Assembly: GCF_000208865.1 (NCBI RefSeq) | Contig: NC_018389.1 | Location: 1,736,001-1,800,000 of the forward strand | Direction: 5' to 3' | DNA: 64,000 nucleotides | From: Neospora caninum Liverpool | Lineage: Eukaryota; Apicomplexa; Conoidasida; Eucoccidiorida; Sarcocystidae | Shown: positions 24,301-34,953 of the stretch, one piece after another | Layout of the letters: the number at the start of each line of letters is the position of its first letter | Position numbering within the stretch: position 1 is the first letter of the stretch | The notes under the pieces: model-generated | Told to the model about the DNA's origin: nothing | Seen by the model: only the letters and a program-made list of their open reading frames with translations | Database searches by the model: none | Position numbers and translations under genes: made by a program

Positions 24301-27300
24301 CTCACCTCCCGCCGTCTCTTGCGTCGTGTGCGGCCCAGGCACTGCTTCGCCCCAAGCGGCCTTTCCCGGCCACTGTAGGCCACGTGCTGGAGACTGTCGT
24401 TCCGCTGGCGGTGTCCCTGGGGGACAAGAGTCTCTTTGACTACTGCTGCCTTTTTCTCCTGTTTAATCTTCCCCTGCTGTTCCTCGCGTTCCATCATGCG
24501 AAGATGCCCTCCCCTGTCTCCGGCTGCACGGCAGGCCCGCTGCGCAGCCTAGACATCCCCTCTCTCTTTCAGACGCTCGGATCTGCCAAGCGCCCTCGCC
24601 CGTTTGGCTCGGAGTCGTCTTCGTCAGCTGCGTCGTCCGCGTCCTGCGGGAACGGAGACGCCTTTGTCCTTGCGGTTGCCGGCATGCAGTACCTCCTTAG
24701 ATCGTACAAGGCAGCCGTCACCACAGCCTATCTGCGTTCGGGCACAAATCGGAATCTCCCTTTAAACCAACAAACCTGCCTCGACACTCTTAATACTCTG
24801 TGGGCACACGACCACGACGTGCCGGGCCGTTACACGCAAACCAGGAGAGGCAACCAAGGGTCCCCGTCGGTCTTCTCTTCCCTCGACGAATGGTCACCTC
24901 GCGGAACCGCCCGGGAGGCTGGCCTGGACTCCGACGACGACTGGGCCGAGCCCCGCCATTTTCATCCGTCCGGGACACGTCGGGCCGCCCTCCGCTCCGG
25001 GCCACACGAGGAGACGACGACCTCGCGCATCTTTTCAGGGATGCGGGTGCTGCCGCAGCCCCAGAGACAGCGGGGCCAGTTAGACGAACAGCTGCCGAAT
25101 TCCCTTGGAGGGTTGCCGTGGCCGAACGACATCCCTGCCCTTCTTTGGTGGGTCGTGGCGTGTGCCCAGCCATCCCAGAAACATCGTCGTGGCATTTCAA
25201 CCAGGCCGCTGGAGCCAAGACCGTCCCGCTCGGCTGCTGCGACGATCGAGACGGACCGACGGCCTTTGGAGAATCCGGCAAGAAGCGAGTGTGAGGGCTG
25301 CCTCGGGAACACATCACCTCGAAGGGATCACCATGGGAGGGGAGCTTTGGGAAATGTCGCTGAGCAACGGGAAGACGACATAGAGGTCGAAGGAGGACGA
25401 GCCGGTACAGGGACCACGAACCGGTTGTCCTCGACGCACAGACAGTCGACCACAGACCCGTTCAGCCACGTGGGACGTTCACCATCCTCCTCGTCTACTC
25501 CCGATGCGTCTGCCTCAGCTGCTGCGTCTTCTGTGGTACACGGTTCTTCCGCAGATGCGGCGGCGCTAGCTTGCGCGTCGCCGGCATGCGGGGACGTCTC
25601 GGATTCCGGATTCGCTTCCGGACGTGGCTCTGGTGCGTCTTCCTCGTCCTTAATCGCAAGTCCTTCCCCATGTGCACCGCAGGCTCGTGGGGAAGACAAA
25701 GACGACATCTGGAGCGAAGAAGGAAGGCAGGCTGTGGCTCTGTGGATGGAGTTGCTGGGCACGAGTCTGGAAGACGGCCAGTCCGTGGCGACGCTCCTGC
25801 GTGCCAGCGGCAAAGACCTGGCGACGGTATTGGGGGCGGCTCTTCCTTACTGGGACGTTGCCGAGAGCGACGACAGTTTTCATCGCTCGCTGCTGCACAT
25901 ACCACGTGCCGACGACGACGATTCGAGGCGAATCGTCCATGGTGACGCCAATCCGCTTTTCTCGTCCTCTCTCATAGAGCCGTTTGCCGTGCCGGATATC
26001 CCGAACTTCCTTACGAGAACATCCTTTTCCGCCTTCCGCGGCGCGCAAGTGACCTCCTAACGTCGTCAGGGAGCGCGCTGCCGGAGCGGCGACTTCTCAT
26101 CGATCAGTGGTCGGGTGCGTTCTGGACAAACGACGAGGAAGACCAAGACAAAGCGCTAGGGGAGAGAAATTCGAAAGGCGAAAGAGGCCGGCGACAAGAC
26201 GAAGGTCGAAGGCCACAGCCACATTACATGCCGCCAGCGGAACACCGGAGGAGAGAGGCCACAGCGGAAGGCAATGGAACTGGCGACAGGAAGCCGACAA
26301 ACGCAACGGAGGAGACGAGAGAAGAGAGTCCCTGCGAGAAGTGGGGAGCTCACGCAGAAGCCACACAAGCAGATGCAGGCGCCGAAACCGAAGTAGAGAG
26401 CTACCGCGAGACTGCGACGAAGGCGCAAGCGTGTGTGGAGGCAACGGAGACAAGGACGCAGGGTCCGAACGATAGAGACGCGGATCCAGGCAGAGTCGAC
26501 CGGCGTACGAAGAACGGAAGTCGTAGCGCGCTGCTCAAAGAAGCGGTAGAACAGGCTACAGGAGAGAAGGTGAGCCAGTTACTCGACGATGCCGCGACGT
26601 CACACTTGCAGTCGACAGGGATGCAGGGGAGATGGACCAGACCTTTAGTTCCTGGGAAAGGAAGCGCCAGCAAGACGCAGCCAGCAGAGGAAGCAGTGAG
26701 GCCGGCAGGTTCTGTACATCACGTTCTCCCCGACTGGAGACAGGAACGCCGAAAAGGCCCACATCACGACATCCGCTGCGAGAACGGGTGCCAAAGCATG
26801 CAGATGTCATCGCCGTCTTTTGCTGTCTCCTCTCCCGTGTCACCTCCGTCTTCCTTGTCGTTGTCTTCTGCTTCGCGACCCGTCGCTCGTCCTACGACCT
26901 CTTCTGCCTCTCCGGCGTTTGCCGCCTCGTCCGCGGGTTCGAGTGCGCCTTGTGGCTCGGCGTCCACACCGCAACTGCTTACAGAATCGGATTTTCCTTC
27001 TCTTTCTCCATTTGTTTCCACTGGTCGGCCTCCAGCCCCAAGAGGCCCTGGCCTCGCCGATGCTGAAGCTGGCCCCGTGTGCTCGAAACTCTTCCCGCCG
27101 GGAGTCGCCCCGGTTTCCCCATCGCTGTCGGCCAGTCCGTGCGGCGGCCACAAGACGGAAGCTGCAAATGCCATTAGCCGGTTGGGGAATCAATGTCGAC
27201 GGGAGGTTGATAGAAACACCAAAGACGAGAGACCGGCTCTTCTCAACGACGGCTCTTCGGCGGAGTGTATGGTTGGCGCACCGTGCGCACGCGATGGAAG

Positions 27301-28741
27301 CAGAGGCAACAGAACTGCTTTTTGGCCCGCGCCTGACGAGGTAGGCCTCTCTGGAGTCGGGCAGCCGGGAGATGTCACGGCTTGGCAGCGCGTGGAGACG
27401 AAGAGAGGGAAGAAACAGAACAGCACGTGCGGGCGGGAGGCTGCAGACACTGTGCAGCGTGGCGGGGAGATCCGAAACACCATCCCGGCTCTCCAGCAAC
27501 CGTCTAGCCATCACTCAGGAAACGCGCATCAGTCCTCGTCCTGCTCGGTGCCCCCAGTAGGAAGAGGCTTCGGCGTCGCACACGATGCGCGGGCACGCGA
27601 CGGCCATGAGAGCAGTGCGGGAATGCCACCGCGTGTGAAATCGGTCGCCGCCTCGATCGCAGAACACCGACAGCGATTCAACACTGATGGCCCCCCTTCT
27701 CTCAGACAACGGAGTGGTGAGGTAGAGACGGGAGCCCGGGGTGGAGAGCAGTATCCGCCTGGGCGGGGGTTTGCCTTGAGGGACTTCTTGGTTGTTCCGT
27801 CGGCAGGCCAGAGGAAGAAAAGAAAGAATGGCAAAGAGACCAGGCCATCTGAGGAACAAACCACGCAAGATGAACGGGCCTATAATGTCGCGACGCACCG
27901 TCTGGGTGCCTGGAGCAGAGGCAGCGCTGTTGCAGAGCCGCTGGTCGCCGAGTCCGCGTGCGTTCAAACGGATGCTTCGCCCGTTGCTGATCTGGCTGCC
28001 ATTATGCGGGAAGAAGAACTTCTGCGGCAGGAACGGGTGTTGAGGTTCCAGCTTCGTCAGTCTCAAGAACTCGCTCAGCACCCCTCGTCAGTTGTACGCC
28101 TCTCGGGACCTCCCTCTGTGGTTGTCGTTTCTCGGCCGGTTGCGACCGCTGCTGCGCAAGCCTCCGGCAGCGACCCAGGGACAGGTGCGGCGAGAAGCCG
28201 AGCCCGAGATGGCCCTGTGGGGCCCGGGGCTCCCCGTCCCTCGAGAGCCGACGCAGCGTCGTTCAACCGCTGGGGACGAGAAGCAGCGTTACGACTCCAG
28301 GGAGAAAAAGGATTTGGGGCGTCAGATCTCACGGTTATCCAGCGCGAGCAATTTGCAGAGCAAGAGGAAGACTTAGCGAAGCGTCGAGAGGAAGAAGAGT
28401 TGCAAGTAGCTCTGCGGCTCGTGCGGGAAATGGAGGAGAGGGAGCGGCAACAGGAGGCAAACTTTCAGCGGGAAATTCGTCGCGCTGCAGAACTCGAAAG
28501 ACGACGAATCGACGCGCGGCAAGGGTCGGCACGCGTGAACCGTCGGGGACATCGTGGTGCTTCCCATCACCCCTTTCGTCAGGAGGATGCGGCGCCAGCC
28601 CGCGGCACCGACCAAACACCATTTCCGTCTCGGCTGCGCGGTCAAGGAAATCATCGCCGAGGCCAAAGATCCAATCCCGGCAAAACGGCAAGTGCTGGGT
28701 GCGAGCCACACCAGGAAGCGACTCAGGGAATGCCACTCTGA
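18363..28741 (+). CDS. RCC1-repeat protein, possibly IBtk-like, 2819 residues, six exons
   Basis: Proposed exons 18363-19688, 20272-21502, 21757-21915, 22375-22702, 23198-25941 and 26070-28741 have GT..AG borders and close in frame (8460 coding bases). RCC1 propeller signatures recur: LYTWGASSSHQLGY (210-223), GEVWVWGKG (about 340), GASHCLLLVDV (446-456), RLYAWGDNSRNQLGF (about 597-611), GLTHSLLLLDDGRVCVFGDN (across exons 2/3), KVFVWGGSP (exons 3/4) and GADERLYIFHCG (exons 4/5). Several are assembled exactly across splice junctions, which supports the model. Exon 1 also has a degenerate ankyrin-like segment (LLFACLQQLQ..HHGADPF). Exon 5 has hydrophobic helices (about GHVLETVVPLAVSLGDKSLF) that could be BTB/BACK-like. 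Exon 6 has DFPSL and a long charged coil (EEDLAKRREEEE). Ankyrin-RCC1-BTB order would resemble IBtk, but only the RCC1 part is secure. The last intron is just 128 bp. The start is the first ATG of the frame, and upstream exons are not excluded. Confidence 0.78.
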
Positions 28742-30630
28742 AGACTCAGTGGTAGTGAAGGGACTATATACAAGCAATGGCCTTAGGTGTGCATGTGTAA
28801 ATCCGTAGGTATGGGCGCAGGCAACATTCATGTAGATATACATTTGAAGAAGGATATATCTGAACGTGAACTGCCGGCACTGTTGGGTCCACAAGTTCTA
28901 TACCCGTTGCGGGAGTGTCACGGGGTCGTCCCTCGTATGTGGGGGAGGTGCGACTGAGCGGTTGTCGATGAAAAAAAAACATGCAATTCTAGAAAAACAT
29001 TTTTGGGAGCGAAAGCGACTGTGAGCGATTGGCTGTCTACGCAGTGGTAGGAAAGTGGCGTAGAACTGGAGACCCAGAGAGTGTTGGACTCCGGTTTATT
29101 ATTGGCACGACGAGCTGGGCCGAGCGTCAGATAAAGTGGCCGACTGTTGGAAATCTCGACACGCTACATGTATTGGATCGTGCTGAGATAGAATGATCGG
29201 GTGCACGAGGAGGCGGTCGAAGTGTGTCGATCTGTCGCCGTGGAGCCCTTTGTAGCTGTGTTGCGTTTCTGTCGCGGCACAAGCGTCTGTCCGGCTAGGT
29301 TGGTAGGACTCCATGCGGGATTCCCGATTTGTAGCTGAACGAGATTTTTTCCTAACCGCCGTTCTGGAACAAGCTGCATTGATTCGCCTCAGCGCTGTGT
29401 TTTCTATGGCCGTCCGTCCGCGGCAGGTAACTGTGTGTGTATATGCAGAGTTCGTTCTCCGCAAACCGTGTTCAGGTTGTCCTATAATAGATTTTGTACC
29501 GGCATGTGCTCCACCTCGAGTGCAAAGGGGGCGAGTATCGGCCCGTCTGTACGCCAAACGGACCGGGGACGATATAGTCATCCGTGGTGTAACTGGACAT
29601 AGGAAAAGTTTGTCGAACACTGCAGCGTTCAGTACGGTAAAACGTATCCGACGCAAGGTATTTTATTCAAGATTGGCCGTCCGTGTCTGCCCCGGTCTAG
29701 TGGCACTTTCTCTGTACCTCGCATCCTGAGGTGTAGAGAGTTATGTGCTGCAGCTAGTGTGTGGTTTCTGCTGAATTTTATGGAAGAAAAGATGCAAGTG
29801 GGATCAACGCGTAATTAGGGCAGCAAACAGCTACACGCCGGCTCCTCGCTGGTCGCTTTCCCTACGGCTTTCTCGGGCTTCATCGTTTTGTCTACAGGGA
29901 AGAACACCTGGTACATGCAAGTGCCTCCCGAACATCAGCAATGGGATCAATGGTGTGTACAGCAAATGCCCGTAGACAGCGCTCATGAATGTCCCCTCGC
30001 AGTAACATTGAGAGGCTGCATGTACTATTTCCAACATACCTGATATCGCTTAGTGGTTAACAGAGAGGGTTTCTCTTCTTGTCTTGAGAAATCCGGACAT
30101 GCGCCTTCTGAGCTCCGCGTGCACATGGAAAACAGTTCGCGCTCGACAGCCTTTCGGGTCTCGCAACAACGACAAATGGATGAGCTGCTGTATGTCAAGT
30201 TCTCTAGATGAGTTCAGGTCGGTGCTTGCCGCGCATTTTCCAAGGGTCGAAATGAACTGGCACACAAGAGATGTGTATGCACACATGTGAGTAGTAAATG
30301 AAATGGCATGCATGCTCTGGATAAAGGCTATGAATACGAAACGTTGATCTCATTTCGACGCACCACCAGAACTAAGGGCCACACGAACTTACAAGAAAGG
30401 GAATGGTTAGTGTGTTGTCAAACTCCTTACGGGTTACGTGCTGTCTCGGGCAATAAAGATTGATCTACGGTAGAAACAGCGCGTCCAAGGCCAGACCAGC
30501 CATCGCATTGCCGCGAACCATTCATCGAAGTGAGGACATCAACTTGTGGAACGTCCTTTTTCGTTTTTTACTCATGTCGGCAATGCTCGCCCAACGCAGC
30601 GCCGGTACCTCGCTGGACGAGCTCCCGTTT
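28742..30630. other. Gene-poor region with possible retroelement scraps
   Basis: No complete gene is seen in 1.9 kb. Short plus-strand segments between about 29890 and 30480 recall pieces of Ty3-type reverse transcriptase (for example GKNTWYMQVPPEHQQW near 29900 and EWLVCCQTPYGL near 30405), but they are broken by stops, lie in different frames, and are not in the expected order. I rate this as suggestive only. Confidence 0.3.
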
Positions 30631-30813
30631 ATGGAGTTCCGCTTTTTGCTTGTGCTCACATGCGCAGGGTTTCTGGTGGTAGCTTTTAATGGAGTGAATG
30701 CATTAAGAACAATGAACAGGAGTTGTGCAACCCCCCAGGACACAAAGAAGGAGGAAAAGAAAGTGTTGACGCCTCCCGAGGGCACCGCGCGAGCGCATGC
30801 GCATGCACAGTGA
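30631..30813 (+). CDS. Short ORF or first exon encoding a signal peptide
   Basis: Starting at ATG 30631 the frame encodes MEFRFLLVLTCAGFLVVAF, then NGVNA, a textbook signal peptide with an A-x-A-like cleavage site, followed by a hydrophilic segment rich in Lys and Glu and a stop after 60 residues. It may be a small secreted protein or the first exon of a spliced gene. A weak phase-0 donor (AAA/GTGTTG, about 30762) could lead to the AG that directly precedes the ATG of the UPF0145 gene at 31208, which would make that protein secreted. No transcript evidence supports or excludes this. Confidence 0.4.
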   Translation: MEFRFLLVLTCAGFLVVAFNGVNALRTMNRSCATPQDTKKEEKKVLTPPEGTARAHAHAQ

Positions 30814-31207
30814 TTTTTTTTCACCGTGTCCCGTTGCTACTAGGAAAGGATATTTTCCTACATGCAGAGCTCGTGTTTTCCCAAAAAGAAGCACGCCATG
30901 TAGTTTGCCGCCTTACTCGTATGACACTTCTGTCACGGATTTCTTTGGGTCCTCACTTGTTTTTCTTCTGTTTTTCTTCTGGAGTTGGCTTGTCTACAGG
31001 CGTGCAGTATCCGCCCTCTCAGTGCACGCTTGAATTTCATCCTTTTATTTGTATGTCCTATTGAGTCCGCATGTAGAGGATAAGACCACATCGGTTACTT
31101 GGTTTACGCTTCGACCATAATCGTTCAATAGTGGAGGAGCAACTCCACCCCTAATCACAGTTAGCCGAAATACCCTCTGTTCGTGGTTTACTTAAACTTT
31201 TCGCAAG

Positions 31208-32709
31208 ATGTTTTTAAAGGCAGTTGCTCATAGGGCTAGTGAGGGTTGGTCTGTTCTCCCTAATAAGATCCGACAGCACCCGAAGGTTATGGAGAAGTTG
31301 CTGTCCTCTCGAAATTCGCCAGCTGTTGGCGTGTTCGGGTCCTCTGACGGTCACCGTATCTGTGTGCGCGGAAAACTGGATTCCTGTGCTTCTGCTTTAG
31401 CATCGACAAGCGAGCGTCCGTCATCTCTGAAAACCGGGCCAAGAAGTGACTGTTCATCCCTTTCTTCTTTACGAGATCGAAGGACCTTGCCTCGGAATGG
31501 CACCTCCACACACTGCCGACCTCCTACGATATTCACAGAAAGCAGCTCTCCGCCGACACAGATGATGGGTTCCGCTCGCCAGTTGACTTCTTGTGTACAT
31601 TTTTCGATAGGCACAAGATCCTATCATGAACTTGATTCATCCTTTTATGATTCTTTTCCGCAAGCAGCGTCAATATGGAAGGTTAGGCATCCCGAATGCA
31701 TCGCACCATTCACCCCGTCGAAAGAGTACAACTGTACACCTGAGAGTGGAAGTCGTTCTTTTTCCTCAGTTCCTCCTCCCCACCAATTTTTTGCCGGACC
31801 ACGCAGGTGTCGACCGTATTTGTCGCAGTGGCGGCTTCACTGTTCGTATGCATCCTTCGGTAAACAACTTCGGGGAAAGTACCCAGCCAACAAGCAGGAG
31901 GGAAGAAGTGGAAGCTATGGAGCCACCCCAGCCAATCCGACGGATGTTGGCACTGGCGTCGAAAACGGGTGTGGTGACAGAGAAAGCAGCACGAGTGATG
32001 ACTCGAACGGTGTTCTTGTTTCCACCACTCCGAGTATTCCTGGATATTCCATAACGGAATATAAAGGTAAGAGATGTTGACGTAAAGCTGCTCTTTTTGT
32101 GGGCTTGAGTGCACACCCAAAATGTCTTTCTGTCTATTGTGTTCCATCTCTACCAGTAATCCTACGGTTGCTATGCCGGCTTAACTGTTGCTTAAGCTTC
32201 GTAAAATATCCCAGTGCGGTTTGTCTGATTTGGCACCCTGTGACAATACCGTGTCAATCGTTTCAGTCCACAGCTCGCGGGAATGTCACTTCGTCTGCGC
32301 TGCTCACTACCATATGTCGTTACCCCTGCACGGTAAAACATGGGCTTCTCCGCACGCAAAGCTATACGCCAACGGCTGTTTCTTTATTTGTTCGCGGTTT
32401 TGTCCCCAAATTTCTCTGCTGTTGTATCTCCCCTCAGGGTTCGTGCAAGGGTGTTCAGTACGGTCGCGAGACGTTTTGAGAATGACCAAGGTCATCCTCA
32501 TGGTTCACCTGGGGGGTGAAATGGACGACCTCACCACTCTCATTTCCCGTGTAAAGAGAGAAGCTGTGAACCGCATGTGCGAGGAGGCTGTCGCTCTGGG
32601 AGCCAATGGTGTGGTGGGAGTACGAATCGTCAGTAGTGGGACCCACCAGAGAGTGGCGGTGGAATTCTCTGCCTATGGCACTGCAGTAACGGTGACGGAG
32701 GACGCGTAG
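31208..32709 (+). CDS. Protein with C-terminal YbjQ/UPF0145 (DUF74) domain
   Basis: Exons 31208-32066 and 32438-32709 join in phase 1 (AAAG/GTAAGA donor; CCCCTCAG acceptor) to give 376 residues. The first 265 or so residues are Ser/Arg-rich with no recognised motif. The C-terminal 105 match the YbjQ/UPF0145 family: VLVSTTPSIPGYSITEY (about 269-285), then GFVQGCSVRSRD after the junction, a helix with ISRVKREAVNRMCEEAVALG, the family signature GANGVVGVRI, and the terminal strand YGTAVTV. The pattern is reassembled exactly across the splice site, which supports the model. Bacterial members form small oligomers and are often labelled as heavy-metal binding; function is unproven. An in-frame TAA lies just 5' of the ATG, but an AG directly before the ATG leaves room for an upstream exon (see 30631). 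Confidence 0.85.
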
Positions 32710-34953
32710 GATTTTGTACACGCCTGTCCGGCGCATTTGGTTGCTCGTACAGTTTCTCGTGGCATGCCTTTAGTTTGACTCTCCTGTATCTGCTTGCGTA
32801 AGCACACTTCACGCACGAAAACTGCACAGTTATATCTCGACTTTGAGGGATATTCATGCAGTCGGAACAACACTGTGCACACTCATCTTTTGACAGCGCC
32901 GCTGATACGGTGGTCAGGGGCGTTTTGTGCGGTATGAGTGTCAGGCAGAGAAGTCGGATAGGGCAGCCGATGCGTAAGGCTGCAAATGGCCAAACAGGGC
33001 AGACGGCAGAGGGCGAAACCTCTGCCGCTCTCGCCGTCTGCTTAAAGCTTTCATCTGTCTTCCCAAGTAGTTACCCATTAAGCCGCACTAAACTACATGA
33101 TAGGGTGGAACACGAAGTTAACGCTGTCGAATGACAGGATTCAGTAGCAAGTAAATACCCCAAAATCTACAAAAGGAGCTATCGGGGCGGTGCCACTCTG
33201 TTTCGGATTGACGCACAATTGCGATTTTGCACACGGATATGCACCTGGCAATTGCCGCAGGAGCCGTGGCGAGCCAACGTCTGTGTCCATCGGGGCATGA
33301 TTATTCGTATCTGCATTCCGTAACACCACGAAGACGATATGACAGTGGTACGCGAATACTCTCTCGGAGTGTTACTGACTATAGCAACGTGTATGAAAGT
33401 AAATCAGGACGCCTGCTCCGTCTGTTCAACGGCATGGGTCTCTTGATATGCCAGCACACCCAATGTCTGCATGCTTCCGTGACTAGTCGTTCTGTGCGAT
33501 GTATAGTGTCTGTTTCTGAAGAAATTTCGAGGAGCGTCTTCGTGTGTTTCATGTATTAGCAACTTCTGTAGAAAAAACTCGTTTCGTATCGGACTGTTTG
33601 ATGGATGCATTCCACACTAACACGAAAGAGATTTTTTCTAATATTTCTACGTCAACGCATGCGACCATGACATCCTAATTACGGCTGCAGTCACCCCTGC
33701 CCTCTTCCTGACGGAGCGACGTGTCGTGTTACAGGAGAGTGTTACGATTTTTTTGCAGGCATTCCAGTGTGCCTTTTTCGATTCGCTAGTTTTTCCGAAT
33801 TTGACTGCAAATCCTTTCACTACGTTCAGTGGCCTATTTCTCATAAATAAAGCGTTATCCTATGTCCGTTAACATAGTTGCATTGGGAGCTCGTTCCGGC
33901 ACAAATAGTGTAGTAGTGCTGTGCAATTAAAATGGATGCATATGAGTTTTCATCCTGGTTACAAAGAACCGGCTTTCCCCGCCATATCGGGTCGGTTATA
34001 CGGTCGCCAACCTCCTATGACGAGAAAACACGAAAAAACTCTCGTAAATGGGATGAGTGGGCACAACCATTCACTGTGGTAAAAACTAAAAGCGTGTTTG
34101 AGACCTGACCATTCTGTCAAGCATTGCACGCCCTCGGCTGCTGTTGTTGTCTGTAGAGTCTCGCTGGGAGCGACCCGACGAGCATAGACTGAATGCGGGC
34201 TAAAGTTTTCTGCCTCAAAACGGCACGAGTGCCGCCTGTATGCAGCCGGCCAATCTTAATACTGCTCTTCCGACAAAGTCATGTAAGTGCGCTCACATCT
34301 GAAAACTGCAGGTACTTGACAGACGTCTGCCCTAGAAACTCACACTATGGGGCCGCTGTTTCACAGCAATTTCGGGTGTCGTCATAAGACTTGGCAAACT
34401 CCGAGATTTCGTCAGGGGACGCTGCCAAATAAACGACACACACGTGGATATGGCACATTAAAGAGACAGTGATCACAATTTGACATGCATCTCGCGCATC
34501 GTCCTCGTGTCGATTCAAGGGAATGTGTATGGAGATGAACCCTGCCTCAGGGGTGTTAATGGCAAGTGCTTCAACGGTAGAACCCTGGAGTATGGACGAA
34601 AGACATGTTCTTACCTCGTGGGTCTTGCCCTACGCACCAGGCACAAACACAGGGGACAACACGAACTGGAACGGCCAAGCACGTGAGACATGGGTTTTGA
34701 TATCGAACAGAAGTATTTCCTTATCTGCTAGCACAGATTAACATGAAACTCGTATTATCCTGACCACCTGCTGTACACCCCTCTACATAATGGAGACATG
34801 TGAAGCACGTTCATCTCTAGTCTTGCTGAGTACTCACAGAACGACGTATCTGCATTCTAACGCACTCTCGATGCCCCTCCATGCCTACAGTAGATCTAAG
34901 AATCGTACGTGTGGTTGTCTCTAAAGGAACCTAGCCCAGTTGGAACTAGCCAG
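32710..34953. other. Intergenic region, no gene seen
   Basis: The 2.2 kb between the UPF0145 gene and the first ubiquitin-like gene is comparatively AT-rich. Open frames are short and lack signal peptides, domains or matching splice sites. It should carry the 3' untranslated regions of two convergent genes. Confidence 0.5.
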
